64,000 nucleotides of DNA from Neotamlana sargassicola (GTDB lineage: Bacteria; Bacteroidota; Bacteroidia; Flavobacteriales; Flavobacteriaceae), in assembly GCF_020523965.1 (NCBI RefSeq), contig NZ_JAJAPX010000003.1, positions 463,059 to 527,058 on the forward strand, given 5' to 3'. Each line of letters opens with the position of its first letter. Position 1 is the first letter of the stretch. Below are positions 1 to 8,640 of the stretch, piece after piece. The translations under genes and the position numbers were made by a program. The notes under the pieces are model-generated. The model did no database searches, was not told where the DNA came from, and was given only the letters and a program-made list of their open reading frames with translations.

Positions 1-266
1 GTATGACCAGACATCATTCTAGCTCCCATTGGATAAGCCGAACCATATTTAGCACCAGCTTCCGCATCAACCTTTCTTACTTCAGGATGATTGGCTAAAC
101 CTAAATAATCGTTAATACTCCAAGTTATAACTTCTTTTCCTTGAAATTTCATTCTGTTAGAAATCTCTCCTTCTAATTTAGGAAATACAAAATATCCTTC
201 AGCATGAGATGCCCATTTTCCTAAAGGTCCTTTATCTCTATAAATTTTATCAAATAAATCTTTCAT
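1..266 (-). CDS. Serine-palmitoyltransferase-like PLP enzyme, probable cysteate fatty acyltransferase (5' part only)
   Basis: The first 88 codons of a gene that runs off the left edge. The N-terminus (MKDLFDKIYRDKGPLGKW) followed by WSINDYLGLANHPEVR and GSAYPMGARMMSG is that of the alpha-oxoamine synthase family (serine palmitoyltransferase, KBL/AONS). This flavobacterial subtype includes, from what I recall, the cysteate fatty acyltransferase that condenses cysteate with a fatty acyl thioester to start capnine (sulfonolipid) synthesis. The gene upstream on the same strand is a cysteine-synthase-like enzyme, which supports that role. The PLP lysine is outside the window. The gene has its own -7 box at 368-375 and is separated from its neighbour by a terminator, so it is probably a separate transcript. 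A generic SPT or aminotransferase remains possible. Confidence 0.72.
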   Translation of the reverse strand, partial: MKDLFDKIYRDKGPLGKWASHAEGYFVFPKLEGEISNRMKFQGKEVITWSINDYLGLANHPEVRKVDAEAGAKYGSAYPMGARMMSGH

Positions 267-367
267 TTAAAAATTCTTATGGCTATTAATAGTTATAACT
301 AAAACGATTTGATACTGCTTTAAACAGTTAAGGTTAAAAAATTGAAACCGTTATTATTTAGTGGATG

Positions 368-375
368 CAAAATTA
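368..375 (-). promoter_or_regulatory. -7 promoter element of the SPT-like gene
   Basis: The minus strand reads TAATTTTG, an exact match to the Bacteroidota -7 consensus TAnnTTTG, about 100 nt before the start codon. I see no clear TTG -33 element at the usual distance. Such matches also occur by chance in AT-rich DNA. Confidence 0.4.
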
Positions 376-430
376 CATATTTTAAAGTATTGTACATAAT
401 TTTTAATGTTCAATTATTCTTAAAATAAAC

Positions 431-465
431 AAAAAATGGTGCTTTACATAAAGGTAAAACACCAC
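431..465 (-). terminator. Intrinsic terminator of the cysteine-synthase-like gene
   Basis: On the minus strand an 11-bp stem (437-447 with 454-464, one G-U pair) is followed by a run of six T. It sits just after the stop codon of the 488-1528 gene. Confidence 0.7.
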
Positions 466-487
466 TTTAGTAGTAATTTGGTAATAT

Positions 488-1528
488 TTATTTTATATAC
501 TCAATTTTTTGAGTAGATGCTTCGTTAACACTATCGAAAAACCCTTGATCGTTCATCCATTTTTCGCTGTAAACTTTACTCATATAACGCGACCCATGAT
601 CTGGAAAAATAACTACCACTTTGTCGCCTTTTTTAAATCTGCCTTCTTCTCCTAATTGCTTAATGGCCTGCATTACTGCACCCGATGTATAACCAGCAAA
701 AATACCTTCGGTTTTAGCAATTTGTCTTGCTGTGTGTGCGCTTTCTTCATCTGTAACTTTTACAAACTCATCTATAGCATCGAAATCTGTTGCCGCAGGT
801 ATTAAATTTTTCCCTAAACCTTCAATTCTGTATGGGTAAATTTCTTTTTCATCAAACTCACGCGTTTCATGATATTTTTTTATTACAGATCCAAAGGCAT
901 CAACACCTATTACTTTAATATTAGGATTTTGTTCTTTTAAATACCTCGCTGTACCAGATATAGTTCCACCCGTACCACTACAAGCTACAAGATGGGTAAT
1001 TTCACCATCGGTTTGATTCCATATTTCAGGACCTGTAGATTGGTAATGCGCCTCAATATTTAACTCGTTAAAATATTGATTAATATAAACTGAGCCCTTA
1101 CGTTCTTCGTGTAAACGTCGTGCTACTTGATAATACGATCTTGGATCGTCTGCACTTACATGAGCAGGACAAACGTAAACTTTTGCCCCCATGGTTTTAA
1201 GCATATCTATTTTATCTGCAGAAGATTTAGAGCTTACTGCTAAAATGCATTCGTAACCTTTAATAATACTTACCATAGCTATACTAAAGCCAGTATTACC
1301 CGATGTTGTTTCTATTATTGTGTCTCCAGGTTTAAGTATCCCTTTGCGTTCGGCTTCTTCAATAATATAAAGTGCTATTCTATCTTTTGATGATTGCCCA
1401 GGATTAAAAGATTCTATTTTAGCATAAAAATCACCCTCAAATTCCGAAGTAATTCGATTTAGTCTTACAAGAGGTGTATTACCTACTAAATCTAATACAT
1501 TATCAAATACTTGATTTCTGTTTTTCAT
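488..1528 (-). CDS. Cysteine synthase family PLP enzyme, probable cysteate synthase
   Basis: A 346-residue fold-type II PLP enzyme of the CysK/CysM/CBS family. Lys48 in NPGQSSKDR is the Schiff-base lysine. TSGNTG (75-80) is the substrate loop and GTGGT (185-189) the PLP phosphate loop. It has no heme or CBS domain, so it is not a full cystathionine beta-synthase. Family members replace the beta-substituent of serine derivatives with a sulfur nucleophile. Next to an SPT-like enzyme, the likely reaction is (phospho)serine plus sulfite to cysteate for sulfonolipids; this is inference from context. A plain cysteine synthase cannot be excluded. A -7 box lies 57 nt upstream and a terminator follows directly. 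Confidence 0.8.
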   Translation of the reverse strand: MKNRNQVFDNVLDLVGNTPLVRLNRITSEFEGDFYAKIESFNPGQSSKDRIALYIIEEAERKGILKPGDTIIETTSGNTGFSIAMVSIIKGYECILAVSSKSSADKIDMLKTMGAKVYVCPAHVSADDPRSYYQVARRLHEERKGSVYINQYFNELNIEAHYQSTGPEIWNQTDGEITHLVACSGTGGTISGTARYLKEQNPNIKVIGVDAFGSVIKKYHETREFDEKEIYPYRIEGLGKNLIPAATDFDAIDEFVKVTDEESAHTARQIAKTEGIFAGYTSGAVMQAIKQLGEEGRFKKGDKVVVIFPDHGSRYMSKVYSEKWMNDQGFFDSVNEASTQKIEYIK

Positions 1529-1584
1529 AAAAGTTATTTTAAAACTTATTTTTATTTAACCATAAAAACGAGCTTATAACCCAA

Positions 1585-1592
1585 CAAAAGTA
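1585..1592 (-). promoter_or_regulatory. -7 promoter element
   Basis: The minus strand reads TACTTTTG (TAnnTTTG), 57 nt upstream of the 1528 start codon. No clear -33 element. Confidence 0.35.
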
Positions 1593-1607
1593 TAATTTTT
1601 TTTTTTA

Positions 1608-3668
1608 TCAGCCATAAATTCCCTCTAAATCTAATAAAAAAGCATACTCTAAAGCCACTTCTTTTAGGCTTTCAAATCGTCCTGATGCCCCACCATGTCC
1701 AGAATCCATATCGGTATGTAAAAGTAATTTATGGTTATCGGTTTTTTGCTCTCTTAATTTAGCTACCCACTTAGCTGGCTCCCAATATTGCACTTGCGAA
1801 TCGTGTAAACCAGTTGTTACTAGCATATTTGGGTAGGCTTTAGGTTGCACATTGTCGTATGGCGAATAAGACTTCATATAAAAATAGTATTCTGCATTAT
1901 TTGGGTTTCCCCATTCGTCGTACTCACCTGTGGTTAGTGGAATTGTATCGTCTAACATTGTAGTAACTACATCTACAAAAGGTACGGCAGCTAATACGCC
2001 ATTATATAATTCTGGATTCATATTAATTACAGCTCCCATAAGTAAGCCACCCGCGGAACCTCCATAAGCATATAAATGTTTTGCTGAAGTATATTTTTGT
2101 CCTATTAAATGCTTTGAACAATCTATAAAATCTGTAAACGTATTTTTTTTAGTTAATAATTTACCGTTTTCGTACCAATGGCGACCTAAATACTCACCGC
2201 CACGAATGTGGGCAATAGCATAAATGAATCCACGATCTAACAGGCTTAAACGAATGCTTGAAAAAGAAGGATCGATAGTTGAGCCATACGAACCGTATGC
2301 ATATTGTAAAAGCGGATTGTTACCATTTAACTTTATTCCTTTTTTGTAAACCAAAGATATTGGAACTTTTACACCATCTCTGGCTGTAGCCCAAATGCGT
2401 TTAGATTCGTAATTTTCTTTTTTAAACTGCCCTCCTAAAACCTCTTGCTCTTTTTTAATTTCACTAGTTTTAGTTTTAAAATTATAATCTATTACAGAAC
2501 TTGGTGAAGTTAACGAGTTATATGCATAACGCAGTTCGTTACTATTAAAATCTGGGTTATTACCAATATATGTTGTATAAGTTTCTGAGTTGAATGGCAG
2601 ATAATAATCTTCATCGCCATTCCAACTTATAATACGTAGTTTATTTAATCCATTTTCGCGCTCGTTAACTACTAAATAGTCTTTGAAAATTTCTATATCT
2701 TCAATTAAAACCTCTGCTCGATGTGGTAAAACATCTTCCCAATGTTCTAATTCTGTGTTATTTTCGTTTGTTTTAGATAACTTAAAGTTTTGTGCGCCGT
2801 TTGCATTAGAAATAATGTAGAAACTATTTTTATAATGCGCAATAGAGTATTCTAAATCCTGTGTGCGCTCTTGGAAAATTTTAAAATCTCCATCAGGCGT
2901 GTCGGCATTTAAAATACGGTATTCGGTAGTTAATGTACTTGATGAGCCTATTACAATATACTTTTTCGATTTTGTTTTGTAAACAAAGGTGTTGAAGGTT
3001 TCATCGGTTTCAAAAAACACTTCCTTGTCTTGCTCTACACTTTCTCCTAATTTATGCTTAAAAATTTTGTGCGAGCGCAAGGTAACCTCATCTTTTCTGG
3101 TGTAAAACAATGTTTTATTGTCGTTTGCCCAAGTAGCTCGTCCTGTTGTGTTTATAATTTTATCTTCAAGAATCTCTCCGGTTTCTAAGTTTTTTATTTG
3201 AATATTGTATTGCCTGCGGCTAACCGTATCTGTTGAAAATGCAGCCATTTTATTATCTGGGCTAATGGCAATACTTCCTAAATTGAAATACGAATGATCT
3301 TTAGCTAAAATATTACAATCGAAAAGAATTTCTTCAGGAGCCTCTAGTGTTTCCTTTTTTCGTAAGTAAATAGGATAATCTTTACCTGTTTCAAAACGTG
3401 TAACATACCAATATCCATTAAGCTTGTATGGCACAGAGGTGTCATCTTCTTTAATTCTACCTTTCATTTCTTCAAACAATTGTTTTTGAAACTCTTCGGT
3501 ATGCGCCATCATACTTTTGGTATAATCGTTTTCGGCATTTAAATAACTTATAACCTCTGGGTTTTCTCTTTCGTTCAGCCAATAATAATTGTCAACTCTA
3601 CTATCGTTATGAATTTGTAAAGTCTTAGCTATTTGTTTTGCTACTGGGGCTTGTATATCTTTTTTCAA
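1608..3668 (-). CDS. ptrB: Oligopeptidase B / prolyl oligopeptidase family serine peptidase
   Basis: A 686-residue S9A peptidase, the usual length for oligopeptidase B. An N-terminal beta-propeller (about residues 70-410) precedes an alpha/beta-hydrolase domain. The triad is visible: Ser538 in GGSAGG, Asp623 in GLHDSQ and His658 in SGHGG. There is no signal peptide, so it should be cytoplasmic or lack a classical export signal. Family members cut short peptides, typically after basic residues; substrate choice here is inferred. It is transcribed divergently from ybaB with back-to-back -7 boxes in the 84-bp gap. A poly-T tract follows the stop codon on neither strand as a clear hairpin. Confidence 0.9.
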   Translation of the reverse strand: MKKDIQAPVAKQIAKTLQIHNDSRVDNYYWLNERENPEVISYLNAENDYTKSMMAHTEEFQKQLFEEMKGRIKEDDTSVPYKLNGYWYVTRFETGKDYPIYLRKKETLEAPEEILFDCNILAKDHSYFNLGSIAISPDNKMAAFSTDTVSRRQYNIQIKNLETGEILEDKIINTTGRATWANDNKTLFYTRKDEVTLRSHKIFKHKLGESVEQDKEVFFETDETFNTFVYKTKSKKYIVIGSSSTLTTEYRILNADTPDGDFKIFQERTQDLEYSIAHYKNSFYIISNANGAQNFKLSKTNENNTELEHWEDVLPHRAEVLIEDIEIFKDYLVVNERENGLNKLRIISWNGDEDYYLPFNSETYTTYIGNNPDFNSNELRYAYNSLTSPSSVIDYNFKTKTSEIKKEQEVLGGQFKKENYESKRIWATARDGVKVPISLVYKKGIKLNGNNPLLQYAYGSYGSTIDPSFSSIRLSLLDRGFIYAIAHIRGGEYLGRHWYENGKLLTKKNTFTDFIDCSKHLIGQKYTSAKHLYAYGGSAGGLLMGAVINMNPELYNGVLAAVPFVDVVTTMLDDTIPLTTGEYDEWGNPNNAEYYFYMKSYSPYDNVQPKAYPNMLVTTGLHDSQVQYWEPAKWVAKLREQKTDNHKLLLHTDMDSGHGGASGRFESLKEVALEYAFLLDLEGIYG

Positions 3669-3697
3669 AAGGAAATAAATCTTAAAATTTTAGCCCT

Positions 3698-3705
3698 CAA
3701 AAATA
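3698..3705 (-). promoter_or_regulatory. -7 promoter element of ptrB
   Basis: The minus strand reads TATTTTTG, 30 nt upstream of the ptrB start. It lies back to back with the ybaB -7 box. Confidence 0.4.
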
Positions 3706-3716
3706 GAAAAATTAAA

Positions 3717-3724
3717 TAGTTTTG
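3717..3724 (+). promoter_or_regulatory. -7 promoter element of ybaB
   Basis: TAGTTTTG matches TAnnTTTG, 28 nt before the ybaB ATG. Confidence 0.4.
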
Positions 3725-3752
3725 TAACTGTAATATTAAAATTAAAAGCGAC

Positions 3753-4076
3753 ATGTTTGGAGATATGATGAATATGATGGGAAAACTTAAAGAAACCCAG
3801 CAAAAAGTAGAAGATACTAAAAAGCGTTTAGACACTGTTTTGGTTGATGAGTCCAGTAATGATGGTAAATTAAAAATAACTTTAACAGCAAATAGATCTA
3901 TTAAATCTATTGAAATTGATGATGCTTTAATGCAAGATAAGGAAGAACTTGAAGATTATTTAATTTTAACCTTAAATAAGGCGATTGAAAAAGCATCAAA
4001 AATTAATGAAGCAGAACTTGCTGCTGTAGCTAAAGAAGGCATGCCGAATATACCTGGTATGGATTTATTTAAATAA
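3753..4076 (+). CDS. ybaB: YbaB/EbfC family nucleoid-associated protein
   Basis: A 107-residue protein beginning [18 protein letters not shown], the Met-rich amphipathic start typical of YbaB/EbfC. The central segment [17 protein letters not shown] is the strand pair of the dimer and the end is helical. The family forms dimers that bind DNA without strict sequence preference. In many bacteria it follows dnaX and precedes recR; here dnaX is 50 kb away, so the common dnaX-ybaB-recR operon is split. Confidence is high from length and N-terminus. Confidence 0.93.
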   Translation: MFGDMMNMMGKLKETQQKVEDTKKRLDTVLVDESSNDGKLKITLTANRSIKSIEIDDALMQDKEELEDYLILTLNKAIEKASKINEAELAAVAKEGMPNIPGMDLFK

Positions 4077-4099
4077 AACTAAGCGTTTTAAATAACAAA

Positions 4100-4132
4100 A
4101 AAAGAGCCTTTTAATTGAAGGCTCTTTTTTTT
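4100..4132. terminator. Bidirectional terminator between ybaB and threonine aldolase
   Basis: A 10-bp perfect stem (4101-4110 with 4118-4127, loop of 7) is flanked by A and T runs, so it can end both convergent genes. Confidence 0.85.
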
Positions 4133-4153
4133 AGATTTATTTTAAGTTATTAG

Positions 4154-5170
4154 TTAAACAATTTTATTTAAGGTTATTAAAACCTTTTCGTGCATAACAT
4201 CGGTATAATCTAAATGTGTAACCATACGAAGTTTGTTTCCGCCCATACTAATAATATGTATATTTTTAGCAGCTAATTTTTGCACGAAATCGTCTTCTGA
4301 AACATCCGCATTTAATTCAAAAATTACAATATTAGTTTCGGTAGGTTCAACAGATTTTATAATTGATAATTTAGATAACACGTCTGCAATATTTTTTGCT
4401 TTTTCATGATCTTGCGCTAATCGCTCTACATTGTTATTTAAAGCATACATACCTGCCGCTGCTAAATACCCAGCTTGCCGCATGTTTCCTCCAAATATCT
4501 TTCGAACTCTAATAGCATTTTCCATAATTTTGGCATCACCAACTAAAACGGAACCAATTGGGCAACCTAAACCTTTACTTAAGCACACCGAAATTGTATC
4601 GAAAACTTCTCCGTATTGTTCGGTTGTTTCTTTTTTAGCTACTAAAGCATTCCATAAACGTGCGCCATCCAAATGAAAACCTAAATTATTTTTAGTGCAA
4701 ACTGCTTTTATCTTTTTTATTTCATTAAAATCCCAACACGAACCTCCTCGCCTATTTGCTGTGTTTTCAATTTCTACCAAACTGGTTTTACTATAATAAT
4801 AAGCACTTGGATTAATAGCATTTTCGACATCTTTGGCTGTAAAAAAACCATTGTTCACATCTAATAAATTACAAGATACACCACTATTAAACGATGCTCC
4901 ACCGGATTCATAGTTAAAAATATGAGCGTATTTATCGCAAATTATTTGGTCTCCAGGTTGTGTGTGTAGTTTTATAGCAGTTTGGTTGGCCATAGTGCCA
5001 CTTGGGAAAAACAAAGCCATATCTTTATTAAACATTTTAGCTATGTGTTTCTCTAGCAAGTTAACCGTGGTATCTTCCCTAAAAACATCGTCTCCTACAT
5101 TTGCGAGCATCATAGTTTCCAACATTTCCTTTGTAGGCTTTGTAACTGTATCGCTTCTTAAATCTATCAC
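4154..5170 (-). CDS. ltaE: Low-specificity L-threonine aldolase
   Basis: A 338-residue fold-type I PLP enzyme that splits threonine or allo-threonine into glycine and acetaldehyde. It starts MIDLRSDTVTKPT, the family signature. HLDGAR (166-171) holds the PLP-contacting aspartate and Lys199 in CLSKGLG is the Schiff-base lysine. Length fits the GLY1/LtaE family. It stands alone, convergent with ybaB and divergent from the ATP-grasp cassette. Confidence 0.92.
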   Translation of the reverse strand: MIDLRSDTVTKPTKEMLETMMLANVGDDVFREDTTVNLLEKHIAKMFNKDMALFFPSGTMANQTAIKLHTQPGDQIICDKYAHIFNYESGGASFNSGVSCNLLDVNNGFFTAKDVENAINPSAYYYSKTSLVEIENTANRRGGSCWDFNEIKKIKAVCTKNNLGFHLDGARLWNALVAKKETTEQYGEVFDTISVCLSKGLGCPIGSVLVGDAKIMENAIRVRKIFGGNMRQAGYLAAAGMYALNNNVERLAQDHEKAKNIADVLSKLSIIKSVEPTETNIVIFELNADVSEDDFVQKLAAKNIHIISMGGNKLRMVTHLDYTDVMHEKVLITLNKIV

Positions 5171-5355
5171 ATTAATATATTATTAATCAGTTATTTATTA
5201 GCTTATTCATTTTACTTAATATTTAAAAATCTGAGATTAAGTTAATTCAATATTATGATTATAGTAAAATTCAACAACGAAAAATAATATTTTATTAACA
5301 AACACTATCTATTAATAAATAATTATCACAAGTTAAATTATAATAATTATGTAAA

Positions 5356-6840
5356 TTGGAACAAATAAATCATATAAAATCAATGAATACAAATCCTATT
5401 TTCTCTTCTTATCAAAATAACAATAATTTATATGATGAAATTTTTGATGCCAATAAAAAAGTAAGGCCAACTTATCAAAAAATTTTAGATTTATATAGCG
5501 ATCATTCTATTCAAGATTTTGCAGCTTTAAATGAAAAGGCTAAAGCTGCTTTTTTTAATCAAGGTATTACTTTTCAAGTTTATAGCGATGATCAAGCCCA
5601 AGAAAAAATATTTCCTTTTGATTTATTTCCAAGAATTATTGAAGCTAAAGAGTGGGAAACTATTGAAACTGGTGTTTTACAACGCTGTAAAGCGTTAAAT
5701 ACTTTTTTATGGGATATTTATCATAATAAAAATATTATTCGCGACGGCATTGTTCCGATTGAATTAATTAATTCGTCTGGAAATTATCTTAAGCAAATGA
5801 TGAATTTTTCGCCACCAAATAAAATTTACAATCATATTTCTGGAACAGATTTAATAAAACATACCGATGGAAAATATTATGTGCTAGAAGATAATATTCG
5901 TTGTCCATCTGGGGTTAGTTATGTTGTTGGTAATCGTAATGCCTTAAAACGTGCTTTATTTGGTGTATTTAATCATTATGAAATACATAACGTTACAGAT
6001 TACTCTGAAAACTTACTAGAAATGCTCGAATCTGTAAAACCACAAAACGTAGATTCGCCTACCTGTGTTATTTTAACGCCTGGAGTTTACAATTCTGCGT
6101 ATTACGAGCATCAATTTTTAGCAAAAACAAGTGGCATTGAACTTGTTGAAGGGCGTGATTTATTTGTAGAAAACGATTTTGTTTACATGAAAACAATTTA
6201 CGGGCCTAAGCGTGTTGATGTTATATACAGAAGAATTGATGATGATTTTATAGATCCTGATGTTTTTAATAAAGATTCTGTTTTAGGTGTAAAAGGTTTA
6301 TTTTCAGCCTATATAAACGGTAATGTAACTTTAGCAAATGCCCCAGGAACTGGTGTTGCAGACGATAAGGCCATATATACATACATGCCAGAAATTATAA
6401 GGTATTACTTAAAAGAAGAACCTATTTTAAACAATGTACATACATACCACTGTAGCAAGCCAGACGATTTAAAATATATTCTAGAAAATATTGATAAACT
6501 CGTAATAAAACCTGTTGATGAAGCTGGAGGTTATGGTATTTCTATAGGAAGTAAACTTACTAAAGACGAAATAGAAAAAGTAAAAATTGTAATTAAAGAA
6601 AACCCAAGAAAATATATAGCACAACCTATTATGTCTCTTTCTGTGCATGCCACTTATATTGAAGACACCTCTTCTTTCGAGCAACGCCATGTAGATTTAA
6701 GAACATATACTTTGCTCGGGCAAGATCAAGAATTTGTGCTAAAAGGAGGCTTAACTAGAGTGGCGCTAAAAAAAGGAAATTTAATAGTGAATTCGTCTCA
6801 AGGTGGCGGATCTAAAGATACTTGGGTACTAAAAAAATAA
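5356..6840 (+). CDS. Circularly permuted ATP-grasp protein (type 2)
   Basis: About 494 residues of the circularly permuted ATP-grasp family (DUF404/DUF407 type). Visible are the conserved DGKYYVLEDNIRCPSGVSYV block (about 170-190), RVDVIYRRIDDDF, and the late blocks VIKPVDEAGGYGI and VDLRTYTLL that build the ATP/Mg site. These enzymes are thought to act as amidoligases making a peptide-like bond. The reading frame opens with TTG at 5356; ATG at 5383 (MNTNPIF) is a reasonable alternative start. It is the first gene of a cassette with an alpha-E protein (10-bp gap) and a transglutaminase-like protein (12-bp gap). The product it makes is unknown. Confidence 0.9.
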   Translation: MEQINHIKSMNTNPIFSSYQNNNNLYDEIFDANKKVRPTYQKILDLYSDHSIQDFAALNEKAKAAFFNQGITFQVYSDDQAQEKIFPFDLFPRIIEAKEWETIETGVLQRCKALNTFLWDIYHNKNIIRDGIVPIELINSSGNYLKQMMNFSPPNKIYNHISGTDLIKHTDGKYYVLEDNIRCPSGVSYVVGNRNALKRALFGVFNHYEIHNVTDYSENLLEMLESVKPQNVDSPTCVILTPGVYNSAYYEHQFLAKTSGIELVEGRDLFVENDFVYMKTIYGPKRVDVIYRRIDDDFIDPDVFNKDSVLGVKGLFSAYINGNVTLANAPGTGVADDKAIYTYMPEIIRYYLKEEPILNNVHTYHCSKPDDLKYILENIDKLVIKPVDEAGGYGISIGSKLTKDEIEKVKIVIKENPRKYIAQPIMSLSVHATYIEDTSSFEQRHVDLRTYTLLGQDQEFVLKGGLTRVALKKGNLIVNSSQGGGSKDTWVLKK

Positions 6841-6850
6841 ACAAAATTAT

Positions 6851-7795
6851 ATGCTAGCAAGAGTTGCAAACGATTTGTTCTGGATGGGACGCTATATTGA
6901 ACGTGCCGAACATACAGCACGATTTTTAAATGTTAACTATTTTTCTTCGCTCGATGCGCCAAATATTTTATCACAGTCTAGACCATTTGTACTAAATTCT
7001 ATTTACGGAATGGTAGACGATCGTGTTGAAGACGAAAGCACATTAGTTGAAGAAGAAGTGCTTTACAATGTAGGCCTAAATCCAGATAAATTGTATTCTA
7101 TTTTAAGCTGTATAAAAATAGCTCGACAAAATGCCAGTAACGCACGCGATTTAATTTCAACAGAGTTTTACGAAGCCATAAATAAATTCTATCATTTTGT
7201 TATGAATTATCCTAAAGATAGATTTGTTAAAAATGGACTTTACGATTTTACCACCAGCGTTACCGAAAATACGGCTATTTTACGTGGTAAAATACGAGGC
7301 ACATTATTGCATAACGATATTTTTGCTTTAATCATGTTAGGCATTAATATAGAACGTGCTACGCAAATAACTAGAATTATTCAAACAAAATTATTTGATG
7401 CCAAAAAAGCTATAAGCAGCTATTCTAAACCTATTAGAAACAGTTACGAATGGACTACTTTGCTTAAATGTGCAGAGTCTTATGATATGATGCGTAGTTT
7501 ATATAGAAAATCTCCAGCACAGCTAAATACACTAAACTTTTTAATATTAAACCCTAATTGCCCGCGATCGGTAATGAATAGTTTAAACCAAACTTACTTT
7601 CATATATGCAATATAGATGCAAGCAAAGTTAAAACCGTTAATTCTGCCGCATTTTTAATAGGTAAAATGCGCGCAGACTACGAGTTTAAAACTATTAATG
7701 AAATACAAAGTAACGTTGGTAAATTTATAGATGATACGTTAAAATGTTTGATGAATATAAGCTCTAAATTAGAAGAAGAATACTTTAACTACTAA
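6851..7795 (+). CDS. Alpha-E domain protein (DUF403)
   Basis: A 314-residue, largely helical protein. It starts MLARVANDLFWMGRYIERAEHT, which is the hallmark of the alpha-E family, with conserved Arg/Glu positions repeated in ENTAILRG and MLGINIERA. The biochemical role is not established; it always seems to travel with the ATP-grasp gene and is probably a partner or second catalytic component. No signal peptide. Tightly spaced between its partners, so co-transcribed. Confidence 0.9.
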   Translation: MLARVANDLFWMGRYIERAEHTARFLNVNYFSSLDAPNILSQSRPFVLNSIYGMVDDRVEDESTLVEEEVLYNVGLNPDKLYSILSCIKIARQNASNARDLISTEFYEAINKFYHFVMNYPKDRFVKNGLYDFTTSVTENTAILRGKIRGTLLHNDIFALIMLGINIERATQITRIIQTKLFDAKKAISSYSKPIRNSYEWTTLLKCAESYDMMRSLYRKSPAQLNTLNFLILNPNCPRSVMNSLNQTYFHICNIDASKVKTVNSAAFLIGKMRADYEFKTINEIQSNVGKFIDDTLKCLMNISSKLEEEYFNY

Positions 7796-7807
7796 AACCA
7801 ATTAGGT

Positions 7808-8578
7808 GTGAAAACAATTTACACCATAACATACGCTTATACCAAAACTTTCAAGCAGCCCGTTTCTGGAGCTGCTTGGTCGTTTTTAGTAACGCCTGAA
7901 AATAACAATTCACAAAAATTAATTTCGAGTCATTTTAAAGCAATTTTTAATAAAAATTTAATAGAAGACTTTAATAATTCAAAACATAATACAATAACTA
8001 TAAAACCTAATAACATGGTGAGTTATTTAAATTTTGAAGCTGAATTTAAAGTTGAAATAAAGGATAAATTATCACATAATTTTGAATTTACAACTAAACA
8101 AATAGCTTTAAATTACAACACCATTTTATCGGAAGCTTTTAAGCGCAAATTCAAACCATTTTTAAATTTTAATCCAGAAGCATCAGAAAAAAACAACACG
8201 TATAGCTTCAATAAAAGCCTGTGTATTTTTAAAAATTTAGAACATTTAATGCATGTAATACATCATTCCAATACATTAAAATCTTCCGAAGAAAAGCTTA
8301 AACAATTCTGCTACTTATCAAAATTAAATCATATACCAACACGGTTTATTTCTGGCTATTTTCATAATAACAACACCTTTAATATTCATTTTTGGGTAGC
8401 ATGTTATGTGCCAGATTTTGGTTGGTTAGGTTTCGATGTTTTAAACAAATCACTTACCAATAGCAATTATATTAAAATTTGTCATGGTACTACTTTTAAC
8501 GATTGTATTCCGGTAAAAACATTAATTTCTCCAAATAATCCCGAATCAAAAAATCATCAAAATTCACAACAACAATAA
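7808..8578 (+). CDS. Transglutaminase-like protein, catalytic Cys apparently lost
   Basis: 256 residues starting at GTG. The first 80 residues resemble the bacterial transglutaminase N-terminal beta domain; the C-terminal part aligns to the transglutaminase core through IPTRFISGYF, HFWVACYVPDFGWLGFD and the final basic/Asp region. The His (in IHFWV) and Asp (in GWLGFD) of the triad are kept. The canonical GVCQDFAH block, 17 residues before the IP(T/A)R proline, is replaced by SSEEKLKQ, so Ser stands where Cys should be. It is probably inactive as a protease or transferase and may act as a binding subunit. The last 15 residues are Asn/Gln rich. Confidence 0.75.
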   Translation: MKTIYTITYAYTKTFKQPVSGAAWSFLVTPENNNSQKLISSHFKAIFNKNLIEDFNNSKHNTITIKPNNMVSYLNFEAEFKVEIKDKLSHNFEFTTKQIALNYNTILSEAFKRKFKPFLNFNPEASEKNNTYSFNKSLCIFKNLEHLMHVIHHSNTLKSSEEKLKQFCYLSKLNHIPTRFISGYFHNNNTFNIHFWVACYVPDFGWLGFDVLNKSLTNSNYIKICHGTTFNDCIPVKTLISPNNPESKNHQNSQQQ

Positions 8579-8640
8579 AATGTAAATCATAGCTTATTTA
8601 ATAAAAAGTATAGTATTTTTATGCCAAATTATAAATAATC

